In this document: positions 45,979 to 55,820 of the stretch, in pieces
How positions within the stretch are numbered: position 1 is the first letter of the stretch
Layout: every line of letters begins with the position of its first letter
DNA from: Pelomonas sp. Root1237
Lineage (GTDB): Bacteria > Pseudomonadota > Gammaproteobacteria > Burkholderiales > Burkholderiaceae_C
Direction of reading: 5' to 3'
Length of the DNA stretch: 64,000 nt
NCBI RefSeq assembly: GCF_001425055.1
Contig: NZ_LMDK01000020.1
Location: 9,310 to 73,309 of the forward strand
The notes under the pieces: model-generated
Database searches by the model: none
Seen by the model: only the letters and a program-made list of their open reading frames with translations
Told to the model about the DNA's origin: nothing
Made by a program: the position numbers and the translations under genes

Positions 45979-47021
45979 TTCTTGAACCTCTTCGCCAGCC
46001 CCATCAAGCCTTGCGGCAGGAACAGCGTCACCGCGATGAAGAGCCCGCCGAGGATATAGAGCCAGCCCTCCGGCCACCAGGCCGTGAAGACCGATTTCGT
46101 CCCATTGACGAAGAAGGCACCGAGCACCGGTCCGATCAGCGTGCCGCGCCCGCCGACCGCTGCCCAGATGGCCATCTCGATACTGGCCGCCGGGCTCATC
46201 TCGCCGGGGTTGATGATGCCGACCTGGGGCACGTAGAGGATGCCGGCCAGCGCGCACATGACGGCCGAGATCACGTAGGCGCTGAGCTTGAAGGCGACGG
46301 GGTCATAGCCGAGGAAGCGCACGCGACCCTCGGCGTCGCGGATGGCTTGCAGGATGCGGCCCCAGCGGCTTTTTGTCAGTGCCCGGGCGATCAGGTAGCA
46401 AGTAATCAGCGCCAGGCCGCTGGCGATGCACAGACCGACTTTCATGCCCGGCGTGTTCAGCGGCATGCCGGCGATGCGCTTGAAATCGGTGAAGCCGTTG
46501 TTGCCGCCAAAGCCCGTCTCATTGCGGAAGAAGAGCAGCATGGCCGCCACCGTCAGCGCCTGCGTGATGATGGAAAAGTACACACCCTGGATGCGCGAGC
46601 GGAAGGCGAAGTAGCCGAACACCGCCGCCAGCAGGCCGGGCACGGCCAACGCCAGGAAGATCTGCCCCGCCAGCGAATCGCTGAGCGCCCAGTGCCAGGG
46701 CAGTTCCTTCCAGTTCAGGAAGACCATGAAGTCCGGCAGGTCCGACTGGTACTGGCCTTCACGGCCGATCTGGCGCATCAGGTACATGCCCATGCCATAG
46801 CCACCCAGGGCAAAGAAGAGCCCATGGCCCAGCGACAGGATGCCGCCGAAACCCCAGATGAGGTCCAAGGCCAGGGCACAAATGGCAAAGCAAAGAAACT
46901 TGCCGAGCAGGCCCACGTAGAACTCGCTCAAGTGCAGCGCGTGGCCGGGCGGGAAAGCGAGGTGCAGCAAGGGCACGAACAGCAGCACGAGGGCCACCGC
47001 GATGAGCAACGTCTTCTTCAT
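45975..47021 (-). CDS. urtC: Urea ABC transporter permease UrtC
   Basis: 348 residues from ATG 47021, overlapping the urtB stop (ATGA). About ten transmembrane segments; LDLIWGFGGILSLGHGLFFA, FRNETGFGGNNGFTDFK and GEMSPAASIEMAIWAAVGGR are typical UrtC blocks (the LivM-like family). It forms the membrane channel together with UrtB. Confidence 0.94.
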   Translation of the reverse strand: MKKTLLIAVALVLLFVPLLHLAFPPGHALHLSEFYVGLLGKFLCFAICALALDLIWGFGGILSLGHGLFFALGGYGMGMYLMRQIGREGQYQSDLPDFMVFLNWKELPWHWALSDSLAGQIFLALAVPGLLAAVFGYFAFRSRIQGVYFSIITQALTVAAMLLFFRNETGFGGNNGFTDFKRIAGMPLNTPGMKVGLCIASGLALITCYLIARALTKSRWGRILQAIRDAEGRVRFLGYDPVAFKLSAYVISAVMCALAGILYVPQVGIINPGEMSPAASIEMAIWAAVGGRGTLIGPVLGAFFVNGTKSVFTAWWPEGWLYILGGLFIAVTLFLPQGLMGLAKRFKK

Positions 47022-48559
47022 TCGACCGACCTGCCCTTCAACGCGAACAGGCCTTGTGGCTTTTTCTGGATGACGAGCACCAGCAACATGAGCAGCGCGA
47101 TCTTGGCGAGCACAGCGCCCTGCCAACCCTCCAGCAGCTTGGACAGCACCCCAAGGCCCAGGCCCGCGTAGACGGTGCCGGCAAGCTGGCCCACGCCGCC
47201 GAGCACGACGACCATGAAGGCGTCGACGATGTAGCTCTGGCCGAGGTCAGGGCCGACATTGCCGATCTGGCTCAGTGCGCAGCCGGCCAGGCCCGCGATG
47301 CCGGAGCCGAGCGCGAAGGCCATGGTGTCGACCTTGGCGGTGTTGACGCCCACGCAGGCCGCCATGCGGCGGTTCTGCGTGACGCCACGCACCATCAGGC
47401 CCAAACGCGTCTTGGCCAGCAGCAAAGCCATGCCGACCAGCACCAGCGCTGCAAATCCAAGAATGGCCAGACGGTTGTAGGGCAGCGTCAGGTTGGGCAG
47501 CAGCGCCCAGCCGCCGGACAGCCAGGTGGGGTTCTCGACTGCCACGTTCTGCGCGCCGAACAGCGTGCGTACGGCCTGCATCAGCACGAGTGAAATGCCC
47601 CAGGTCGCCAGCAGCGTCTCCAGCGGCCGGCCGTAGAGCCAGCGGATGACGGTGCGTTCCATCGCTGCGCCGACCAGGGCCGCGACGATGAAGCTGGCGG
47701 GCAGCGCCAGCCACAGGTAGTAATCGAAGGCGGCGGGCAGCCAGGCGCGAAAGCCCTGCTGCACGCAATAGGTGGCGTAGGCGCCCACCATCAGCAGCTC
47801 GCCGTGCGCCATGTTGATGACGCCCATCAGGCCGTAGGTGATGGCCAGGCCGAGCGCCACCAGCAGCAGCACCGAGCCCAGGCTCAAGCCCGAGAACAGC
47901 AGCTGCGCGCGCTCGCCCCAGGCCAGGCGGTCGCCGATGGCGTCGATGGCGTTCTTCATCGCGGCCTTGGTGGAGGCATCGGTCTCGCTGCCGATGCGAT
48001 CCAGCAGCAGGGCCCGCGTCGTCGGGTCGGCGCTGCCGGCCAGCTCGACGGCAGCGGCACGGCGCTGTGCGGCGTCCGTTGACGACAGCTTGGCGCCTGC
48101 CACCAGCGCACTCAACTGGCCGCGCAGGTCCGCATCGGTCTCGGCCGCCAGCGCACGCTCGTACAGCGGCAGCTTGGCGGCGCTGGCGTCCTCACGCAGC
48201 GTCGCCAGCGCCTTGGCGCGCGTGTCGCGATCCTTGGACAGCAGGGCCAGCCCGGCCAGGGCCGAGTCGATCTCGCGGCGCAGGCGGTTGTTCAGCATGG
48301 GTTCGTCGCCCTCTGGCGGCGCGGCGCCCTCGGCGGCCACGACCGCCTTGCCCTCGCGCAGCCGCACGCGGCCGTCGAGCAGGGCATGCAGATAGTCCGC
48401 CAGCGCCGGGTCAGCCTGGGCCACGGCCTCGTTCAGGGCGGCGACACGTTCGTCACCCTCACCCGCAGCGATGCGGGTGAGCAGCTCGGGTGGCAACGCA
48501 GCCCAGGCTTGAAGGCCACACAGCGCCAGCAGCCAACCGAAAAGAAGTCGCTTGATCAT
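47018..48559 (-). CDS. urtB: Urea ABC transporter permease UrtB
   Basis: 513 residues. Unlike ordinary LivH-type permeases it has a signal peptide (MIKRLLFGWLLALCGLQAWA) and a periplasmic helical-repeat domain of about 210 residues before the membrane part, the usual UrtB architecture. The permease part has LAITYGLMGVINMAHGELLM, WGISLVLMQAVRTLFGAQNV and GVNTAKVDTMAFALGSGIAG. It ends GLFALKGRSVE. The 113-bp gap to urtA contains a strong hairpin. Confidence 0.95.
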   Translation of the reverse strand: MIKRLLFGWLLALCGLQAWAALPPELLTRIAAGEGDERVAALNEAVAQADPALADYLHALLDGRVRLREGKAVVAAEGAAPPEGDEPMLNNRLRREIDSALAGLALLSKDRDTRAKALATLREDASAAKLPLYERALAAETDADLRGQLSALVAGAKLSSTDAAQRRAAAVELAGSADPTTRALLLDRIGSETDASTKAAMKNAIDAIGDRLAWGERAQLLFSGLSLGSVLLLVALGLAITYGLMGVINMAHGELLMVGAYATYCVQQGFRAWLPAAFDYYLWLALPASFIVAALVGAAMERTVIRWLYGRPLETLLATWGISLVLMQAVRTLFGAQNVAVENPTWLSGGWALLPNLTLPYNRLAILGFAALVLVGMALLLAKTRLGLMVRGVTQNRRMAACVGVNTAKVDTMAFALGSGIAGLAGCALSQIGNVGPDLGQSYIVDAFMVVVLGGVGQLAGTVYAGLGLGVLSKLLEGWQGAVLAKIALLMLLVLVIQKKPQGLFALKGRSVE

Positions 48560-48651
48560 GAAGGCCCAGCCGAGTCAAAACCAGCGCGGTGCGACAGCAC
48601 GCGCGCCTCTCCAGTGGGCGCCGCCCAACCCGGCCTGGCCGGTCGGACGGC

Positions 48652-48670
48652 GCGCCGCAGCTTTGCTGCG
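48652..48670 (-). terminator. Perfect hairpin directly after urtA
   Basis: GCCGCAGC (48652-48659) and GCTGCGGC (48663-48670) pair around a TTT loop, ending 2 nt beyond the urtA stop codon. There is no T-run. It fits a stem-loop that protects urtA mRNA and causes partial read-through to urtBCDE, raising the binding protein over the membrane subunits. Confidence 0.55.
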
Positions 48671-48672
48671 GC

Positions 48673-49923
48673 TTACTTCGTGGGCTCGTCCTTCTTGCCC
48701 TTGTTCTCAGGGATGTAGGGGCTCCACGGCTGGGCCTTGACCGGGCCGGGCGTCTTCCACACCACGTTGAACTGGCCGTCACCCTTCACTTCGCCGATGA
48801 AGACCGACTTGTGCAGGTGGTGGTTCTTCTCGTCCATCTTGGACGTGATGCCCGAAGGTGCCGTGAAGGTCTGGCCGGCCATGGCGGCGATGACCTTGTC
48901 GGTGTCGGTGCTACCGGCCTTCTTGACGGCCTGCGCCCACATGTTGATGCCGATGTAGGTGGCTTCCATCGGGTCGTTGGTCAGCGGCTTGTCCTTGTGG
49001 CCGGCGATGCCCTTGGCCTTGGCGTAGTCGCTCCACTTCTTGATGAAGGCGTCGTTGGCGGGCGCCTTGATCGACATGAAGTAGTTCCACGCGGCCAGGT
49101 GGCCCTGCAGCGGCTTGGTGTCCACGCCGCGCAGCTCTTCCTCACCGACCGAGAAGGCCACCACCGGCACATCGGTCGCCTTCAGGCCCTGGTTGCCCAG
49201 TTCCTTGTAGAAGGGCACGTTGGAGTCGCCGTTGATCGTGGAGATGACCGCCGTCTTCTTGCCTTCGGCGGCGAACTTCTTGATCTTGGCAATGATGCTT
49301 TGGTAGTCCGCGTGGCCGAAGGGGGTGTAGTCCTCCATGATGTCGGCTTCGGGGATGCCCTTGCTCTTCAGGAAGGCGCGCAGGATCTTGTTCGTCGTGC
49401 GCGGGTAGACGTAATCGGTGCCCAGCAGCACGAAGCGCTTGGCGCCGCCGCCGTCCTTGCTCATCAGGTATTCGACGGCGGGGATGGCCTGCTGGTTGGG
49501 TGCGGCACCCGTGTAGAACACGTTCTTGCTCAGCTCTTCACCCTCGTACTGCACCGGGTAGAACAGCAGCGCGTTGGTCTGCTCGAAGACCGGCAGCACC
49601 GACTTGCGGCTCACCGAGGTCCAGCAGCCGAACACGACGGCGACCTTGTCCTGCGAGATGAGCTGCTTGGCCTTCTCGGCGAACAGCGGCCAGTTGGAGG
49701 CCGGGTCAACCACCACCGGCTCCAGCTTCTTGCCGAGCAAGCCGCCCTTGGCGTTGATCTCGTCGATGGCCATCAGCACGGTGTCCTTCAACACGGTCTC
49801 GGAAATGGCCATGGTGCCGGACAGCGAATGCAGCACGCCGACCTTGATGGTGTCGGCAGCAAAGGCGGCGTGGGGGAGCAGGGTGGCAGCGGTGGCCAGT
49901 GCAAGAGCGGAACGGCGAAGCAT
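48673..49923 (-). CDS. urtA: Urea ABC transporter periplasmic binding protein UrtA
   Basis: 416 residues; GGAGG 7 nt before the ATG. Signal peptide MLRRSALALATAATLLPHAA, cut near AFA|A. The mature start DTIKVGVLHSLSGTMAISET is nearly invariant in UrtA, as are VVFGCWTSVSRKSVLPVFE, LLFYPVQYEGEE and DYVYPRTTNKILRAFL. It binds urea (and short amides in some species) and hands it to UrtBCDE. First gene of the operon, preceded by a sigma-54 promoter, which implies induction under nitrogen limitation through NtrC. Confidence 0.96.
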   Translation of the reverse strand: MLRRSALALATAATLLPHAAFAADTIKVGVLHSLSGTMAISETVLKDTVLMAIDEINAKGGLLGKKLEPVVVDPASNWPLFAEKAKQLISQDKVAVVFGCWTSVSRKSVLPVFEQTNALLFYPVQYEGEELSKNVFYTGAAPNQQAIPAVEYLMSKDGGGAKRFVLLGTDYVYPRTTNKILRAFLKSKGIPEADIMEDYTPFGHADYQSIIAKIKKFAAEGKKTAVISTINGDSNVPFYKELGNQGLKATDVPVVAFSVGEEELRGVDTKPLQGHLAAWNYFMSIKAPANDAFIKKWSDYAKAKGIAGHKDKPLTNDPMEATYIGINMWAQAVKKAGSTDTDKVIAAMAGQTFTAPSGITSKMDEKNHHLHKSVFIGEVKGDGQFNVVWKTPGPVKAQPWSPYIPENKGKKDEPTK

Positions 49924-49973
49924 CGGTATTCCTCCAGGTTGGATGTGAGGGTCGGGTAGCCGGAGGGCATGAG

Positions 49974-49989
49974 CGCAAGCCTCGTGCCA
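49974..49989 (-). promoter_or_regulatory. Sigma-54 (-24/-12) promoter of the urt operon
   Basis: On the minus strand TGGCACGAGGCTTGCG matches the sigma-54 consensus TGGCACG-R-N3-TTGC-W at every fixed position except the last. GG and GC have the required spacing. It lies 51 bp before urtA, giving an expected start near 49963 and a leader of about 40 nt. This implies activation by an enhancer-binding protein, most likely NtrC. Confidence 0.85.
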
Positions 49990-50061
49990 GCTTCGTGCAC
50001 TTCGTCACACCCGGCGATCGCCCGGCCGGTCGCACGTTCACGGCCCATGACAGCCCTGTCG

Positions 50062-50078
50062 CGGTGCGATTCGCACCG
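50062..50078. promoter_or_regulatory. 17-bp perfect palindrome, candidate upstream activator site
   Basis: CGGTGCGA-T-TCGCACCG, centred near -107 from the predicted sigma-54 start of urtA, where enhancer-binding proteins usually dock. Next to it, GCACC-N3-GGTGT resembles an NtrC site but with a 3-bp gap where the usual site has 5. So the binding protein may be NtrC with a poor site or another factor. Confidence 0.5.
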
Positions 50079-50154
50079 TTGGTGTACTGCAGCATTGGGC
50101 TATTGCACGAAAACAGGGCTGGTCATGCCCCGATTTGTGGCTTGCGGGTAGACC

Positions 50155-50904
50155 CTAGCCAGCCAAGCCGCGCAAGACCTGGGACCGGCTTCGGCTGACC
50201 ATCAACGCCCGGCCGTCCTTCAGTTCGGCGCTGAGCTGGCCATTGGCCAGGCGCCGGAAGCGCGCCACCGCATCCAAGTTGACGATGCAACCGCGGTGGA
50301 TGCGCACCCAGCGCTCGGCGTCCAGCCTCTCCTCCAGCCGCGCCAGGGCCAGATGCAGCAAGTGCTCGGCACCGCCGGCGTGCACGGCGACGTAGTCGCC
50401 CACTGCCTCGAAGTGGCTGACCTCGGCCACGGCCACCGGCACGATGGCCGCGCCGCTGCGCACGAACAGGCGTGTCAGCGGGCCGCGCCCGAGCAGCTCG
50501 GCCAGTCGCTCCAACGCCGGTGGGCAGGGCTCGCCCAGGGCGGCGCGCACACGCTCCAGCGTGGCATTGAGCCGCTCAGCGCCGAAGGGCTTGAGCAGAT
50601 AGTCCAGCGCGCCCAGCTCGAAGGCCGTGATGGCGTGTTCAGCGTGGGCCGTCGTGAAGATGACCAGTGGTGGCGTGCCGGACGCCGCCAGGCGGCGCAG
50701 CACCTCGGTGCCCAGCAGACCCGGCATCTGGATGTCCAGGAAGACCAGCTCGGGCTTCAGGCGCTGGATCTCGGCCAGCGCCGCCGGGCCATCGGCCGCT
50801 TCGCCCACGCAATGCAGCCAGGACAGGCCGCGCAGCAGATGGCGCAGGCCGGCACGGGCGACGGGCTCGTCGTCGGCGATCAGGGCGGTGACAGCGGCCG
50901 TCAT
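50155..50904 (-). CDS. LytTR-family response regulator (second system)
   Basis: 249 residues from the ATG at 50904, overlapping the kinase stop (ATGA). Receiver: IADDEPVAR, D57 in LVFLDIQMPGLLG, TTAHAEHAITAF, YLLKPFGAER. LytTR domain (about 150-249): VSHFEAVGDYVAVHAG, WVRIHRGCIVNLDAVARFRR and DGRALMVSRSRSQVL. It is paired with the kinase encoded upstream. No target gene is obvious; the exporter at 52647 lies across a divergent gap beyond a DUF1579-like gene. Confidence 0.92.
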   Translation of the reverse strand: MTAAVTALIADDEPVARAGLRHLLRGLSWLHCVGEAADGPAALAEIQRLKPELVFLDIQMPGLLGTEVLRRLAASGTPPLVIFTTAHAEHAITAFELGALDYLLKPFGAERLNATLERVRAALGEPCPPALERLAELLGRGPLTRLFVRSGAAIVPVAVAEVSHFEAVGDYVAVHAGGAEHLLHLALARLEERLDAERWVRIHRGCIVNLDAVARFRRLANGQLSAELKDGRALMVSRSRSQVLRGLAG

Positions 50905-51917
50905 GCCTCGTCCTTCACCGGCAGGCGCAGTTCGACGCGCAGGCCCCGGCCAGGCGCCGTCTGCACTGTCAGTGAAGCGCTGGCGCCGTAGAGCCAACCC
51001 AGCCGCTCGCGCAGCCGGCGCAGGCCGGTGCCGCCGGTCTCCAGCGCGGCGGGCTCAGCGCCCATGCCGTCATCAGCCGTGGCGATCAACAGGGTCTCGC
51101 CTTCGACGCGTGCAGTGACGCGCACCGTCGTCGCCTCGACCCGCGGCGCGGCACCGTGGCGCACCGCGTTTTCCACCAGCGTCTGCAGCGCGAAGCTCGG
51201 CAGCAGCTCGTTCAGCGCCGCGTCCTCGAACTCGGTGACAACACGCAGGCGCTCGCCGAAGCGGATGGCCTCGATGTCCAGATAAAGCTGCACCATCGCC
51301 CACTCCTCGCGCAGCGTGACGAACTCGCGCGGGTTGTCGAAGCTCGCGCGCAGCAGGGCCGCAAGTTGCTCGGCCGCGCGCGTGGCGCGTTCGGGGTCGA
51401 GTGGGATCAGCTGCACCACGGTGTGCAGCGCGTTGAACAGGAAGTGAGGATGCAGCTGGGCGCGCAAGGCTGCCAGCTGGCTGCGCGCCTGCAGCGCTTC
51501 GAGCTGCGCGTTGCGGGCCGCGGCGCGCTGGGCGTAGGCGACGCCGGCGATCATCACGTAGAACCACACGCCGGTGACGAGATAGGCCGCGATGCCGGGG
51601 CCCACCACCAGAACGATGCTGCCCACCCTCACGCTCTCGACGATGCTGTTGGCCAGCACCCAAGCCACGGCGTACAGGGCCGCACCCAGCGCATGCTTGG
51701 CGATGAAGGCCAGCCGCATCGGATGCGGCCAGGGCAGGCGAGCGGTGACCCGGTGCACGACGAGGCCGAGCACGGCCGCCGTCGCCATCAGACGCAGCGA
51801 GTAATGCAGCGCCTCGTGAATGCCGGCGCCATGCACGGTCATCATCAGCACCGCGAACAGCGCTGCTACCGGCAGCCAGCCGATCAGCCATTGCACCCAG
51901 ATCCAGGCTCTGCCCAT
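50901..51917 (-). CDS. LytS-type sensor histidine kinase (second system)
   Basis: 338 residues; GGAG 5 nt before the ATG. Four transmembrane helices in the first 128 residues (10-28, 40-58, 73-100, 108-128), no periplasmic domain. His_kinase motif RAQLHPHFLFNALHTVVQLI with H158, N box LVENAVRHGAA, and TADDGMGAEPAALETGGTGL, LRRLRERLG. Coupled to the downstream LytTR regulator. It is of the same family as the pair at 8566-10358 but clearly diverged, so it is not a recent duplicate. Confidence 0.92.
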   Translation of the reverse strand: MGRAWIWVQWLIGWLPVAALFAVLMMTVHGAGIHEALHYSLRLMATAAVLGLVVHRVTARLPWPHPMRLAFIAKHALGAALYAVAWVLANSIVESVRVGSIVLVVGPGIAAYLVTGVWFYVMIAGVAYAQRAAARNAQLEALQARSQLAALRAQLHPHFLFNALHTVVQLIPLDPERATRAAEQLAALLRASFDNPREFVTLREEWAMVQLYLDIEAIRFGERLRVVTEFEDAALNELLPSFALQTLVENAVRHGAAPRVEATTVRVTARVEGETLLIATADDGMGAEPAALETGGTGLRRLRERLGWLYGASASLTVQTAPGRGLRVELRLPVKDEA

Positions 51918-51930
51918 TCCTGCTCCGCGC

Positions 51931-52515
51931 CTATCTAACTGCTTTGCGCGACGTGCGCTTGGCGATGATGGTCAGCGTCCCCTCCTCCCAGTTCGCGCCA
52001 TTGTCATAGGAGCGGTCCTGGCGCATCTTGAAACGCTCCGCCGTGATGTCCATGAAGCGCGTGCGCGTCAGCATCGGCTTGCCCTCGGCGTTCTGACCAC
52101 TGCCCTCGAGCAGCATTTCACCGCCCTGCCACTGGCCGTTGCTGCTGCCGAAGCGCGCGCGGTAGACGTCCAGGCCGCTGATGAGCCAGCGCTTGGTCTT
52201 GGCGTCGAAGATGCGCTGGCTGTAGTTCAGCGACGTCGGGTTGCCCGACGCATCGAAGATGCGCAGCTCGTCATCCAGGCCGTAGCCGTCGAAGGCTTTC
52301 CAGGCCTTCCAGCTGCCCATCAACTTGGGCGCCCCGTGGATCATCGCGGCCAGGCCACCGACCTTGGGTGCCACCTCCAGCTCCCACTGGCCAACGAGGA
52401 AGTCGAACTGCGCAGCTTCGGCCGGCGCGGTGGCCGCTGCGGGCGCCGCGCCGCCATGCTGGGCATGGGCAATGCCGGTGAAGGCGAGAGCGAGGGACAG
52501 GACAAGAGCTTTCAT
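51931..52515 (-). CDS. Exported DUF1579-like protein
   Basis: 194 residues from the ATG at 52515. A signal peptide (MKALVLSLALAFTGIAHAQ) and a mature domain beginning AAQFDFLVGQWELEVAPKVG, the FDFLVGxW start found in DUF1579-type and lipocalin-like proteins. GYGLDDELRIFDASGNP, RFMDITAERFKMRQDRSYDN and GANWEEGTLTIIAKR follow, giving an all-beta barrel profile. Function unknown; ligand binding in the periplasm is plausible. It is 13 bp upstream of the kinase gene on the same strand, so it could be co-transcribed and feed into that signalling pair. Confidence 0.8.
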   Translation of the reverse strand: MKALVLSLALAFTGIAHAQHGGAAPAAATAPAEAAQFDFLVGQWELEVAPKVGGLAAMIHGAPKLMGSWKAWKAFDGYGLDDELRIFDASGNPTSLNYSQRIFDAKTKRWLISGLDVYRARFGSSNGQWQGGEMLLEGSGQNAEGKPMLTRTRFMDITAERFKMRQDRSYDNGANWEEGTLTIIAKRTSRKAVR

Positions 52516-52646
52516 GACGTCTCCAGGTAAGGGATGGCGCAGCATCGCGACGCGCGCGACGCCTGGCGAGGGCCAAATCGCCGAGTGGCACAACGGTGCC
52601 GTCCAACGGTGCGCCGCGCGGCCGGCGCCTTCCTACATTGGTCGCC

Positions 52647-53337
<691 letters not shown>

Positions 53338-53345
<8 letters not shown>

Positions 53346-55680
53346 GGCACTGAAAAGTTGGCGCGACCTCTGGCAACACCGCGCGCGCAGCCTGCTCGTT
53401 GTGCTCGCGGTCGCGCTGGGGCTGACCGCCGCCGGCACCATCCTGAATGCGTGGACCCTGGTCGAACGCGCCACCGACCAGGGCTATAGCGCCAGCCTGC
53501 CCGTCTCGGCCACGCTGGTGCTGGACCGGGCCGATGCGCAGGCGCTGGCCCTTGCCAAGGCACAGCCCCAGGTCGTCGCCGCACGGCTGCGGCGCAGCGC
53601 GATGGCCGCCGTGCAGGCCAATGGCCGCTCGCGCAATGCCGTCGTCATCGCGCTCGACGACTTCCAGCGCGCCGACATCGGGCGGCTGCAGCTCGACACG
53701 CCACCCACGGACGGCGGGCTGTGGATCGAGCGCTCCTCGCTGGACTTCTCCGGCGCCAGCGTCGGCGAGCCGGTGTCCTTGCGCGTGGCCGGTACCGAGA
53801 CACTGCCGGTCGACATCAGGGGCTTGGTGCGCGACGTCAGCCAGGCGCCCGGCTGGATGGAAAACCTCGTCTACCTGTACGGCACCGGAGCGACGCTGAC
53901 GCGACTGGGTGCGCCAGCGGGTTTCAACGAATTGCAGTTCCGCATGCGGGACGAGCACGCGACGCGCGCCGACGTGCGCGCTGTCGTCGACACCTTGAAG
54001 GCCGCGCTGATCGCCGGTGGCTACGTGGTCAAGAGCGTCGACGTGCCCGAACCCGGCCAGCACATCCACGCCGCACAGATGGACTCGCTGCTGATGACCC
54101 AGGGCGCCTTCGGCTTGCTGGCCTTGCTGGCCTGCGGCTTCCTGGTCGTCAACCTCGTGGCCGCGATGCTGGCCGGGCAGACGCGCGAGATCGCCGTCAT
54201 GAAGGTGCTGGGCGGCTCGCCTGGCCAGATCGGCGCGATGGTGCTGGCCCAGGCCGGCGCTCTTGGCCTGCTGGCCTCGGCAATCGCACTGCCCTTGGCG
54301 CTGTGGCTGGGGCGGCTCTACGGCGGTCTCAAGGCCGAGCTGCTGAACTTTCCGCTCGACGGCATCGCCACACCGGCGTGGGGCGTTGCGCTGCAGTTGG
54401 CCGTCGGGCTCGCGCTGCCGCTGGCCGCCGCCGCGCTGCCGGTGCGCACGGCCCTGCGCCGCCCCGTGGGCGAGGCGCTGCGCGACATCGGCATCACCCG
54501 CGAAGGCCGGCCGCTGAGCCTGCAGCGTGGCGCGCTGGCGGCGCGGCTGGTGCCGCTGCTCGGTGGCTGGGCGCGGCCACTGCTGCTGTCGGTGGGCAAT
54601 GCCTTTCGCCGCCGCCAGCGCATGCTGCTGACCGTGCTGGCCCTGGCCAGCGGTGGCGCGGTGTATCTGGGTGCCGCCAATCTGCGCAGCGCCGTGCGCG
54701 GGTCGGTGGACGATCTCTTCGATGCCCAGCGCTACCAGCTGCAGGTGCGCGTGGCCGCGCCCTCACCCGCCGGCAAGTTGGAGGCGCTGGCCCTGGACGT
54801 GCCCGGCATCACGGCGGCCGAGGCCTGGCGTGGGCTGCGCACCGGCGTCGGCGCCGAACCACTGACGCTGCTTGGCGTGCCGCCCAGCGGCCGTCTGCTG
54901 GCGCCGCGTCTGCTCGAGGGTCGCTGGCTGTCGGGTGACGGCGAACTCGTCGTCAGCCGTCTGCTGCAGCGACAACAGCCCGCGCTGACCGTCGGCAGCC
55001 ACCAACGCATCGCCGGCCGCGACTGGACCGTCGTCGGCCTCGTCGATGCCGGCCCGCAAGCTCTGGCCTACACCTCGCGCGCCACGCTGGACGCGCTGGC
55101 CGGCAACGAGCTCGCGACCAGCCTGGTGCTGAAGCTGGATCGGCCGGACTCGCCGGTCGCCCTCCTTGACGCCGTGCAGCAGCTGCGTGGTGCCCTCACT
55201 GAAGCCGGCATCGGCATTGCCGCCAGCCAGTCCCAGGCCGACAACCGCCGCGTCGTCGAGGACCATCTGCTGATGGTTGTGGACTTCCTTGGCGCCATGG
55301 GCCTGGTGATGATTGCCGTCGGTGCGATGGGCCTGGCCTCGACGATGGGCCTGGCCGTGCTGGAGCGCCGGCGCGAGATCGGTGTGCTTCGGGCCATCGG
55401 TGCACGCGATGGCGCCATCCTGGCAATGGTGCAGGTCGAGGGCCTGACCCTGGTCGTGCTGGCCTGGCTGACGTCGCTGCCCCTGGCCCTGCCCATCAGC
55501 GCCCTGCTCGAGGTGGCCTTCGGCCGCATCATGTTCAGCGTGCCATGGCGCTTGCTGCCGAGCCCGGCCACGGCGTTCGGCTGGCTCGGATTGATGGCGC
55601 TGATCTCGCTGATTGCCTGCGCGCTGCCCGCACGCCGCGCGTTGCGCATTCCCGCTGCGCAGGCGCTTGCCTACGCCTGA
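53338..55680 (+). CDS. ABC exporter permease with two FtsX domains
   Basis: 780 residues. A first helix (about 17-38) is followed by a large periplasmic domain (40-250), three helices (about 255-375), a linker to a further helix around 420-440, a second periplasmic domain (450-640) and three final helices (about 650-775). FtsX signatures appear twice: REIAVMKVLGGSPGQIGAMV and REIGVLRAIGARDGAILAMV. This duplicated layout is that of the large MacB-like permeases that need no separate dimer. No membrane-fusion protein gene is nearby. Together with the preceding ATPase it may extract lipoproteins, peptides or lipids; the substrate is unknown. Confidence 0.9.
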
Positions 55681-55820
55681 GTCACGGTAAGCCCCAATCG
55701 CCATTTGAAGCACTTCTCAAGACAATCGCGGCCTCCCGGCAGGTGGCGATCTCCTTGAGTCACACAACATTACAGAAGTCGTACGAAACGCAAGGTTGGC
55801 GCTGCCGGGCGGCCCGCAAG

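Noticed and set aside
50072..50086. A classical NtrC site (GCACC...GGTGT) upstream of urtA
   Set aside because: The half-sites are only 3 bp apart where the consensus needs 5, so I did not call it an NtrC site.
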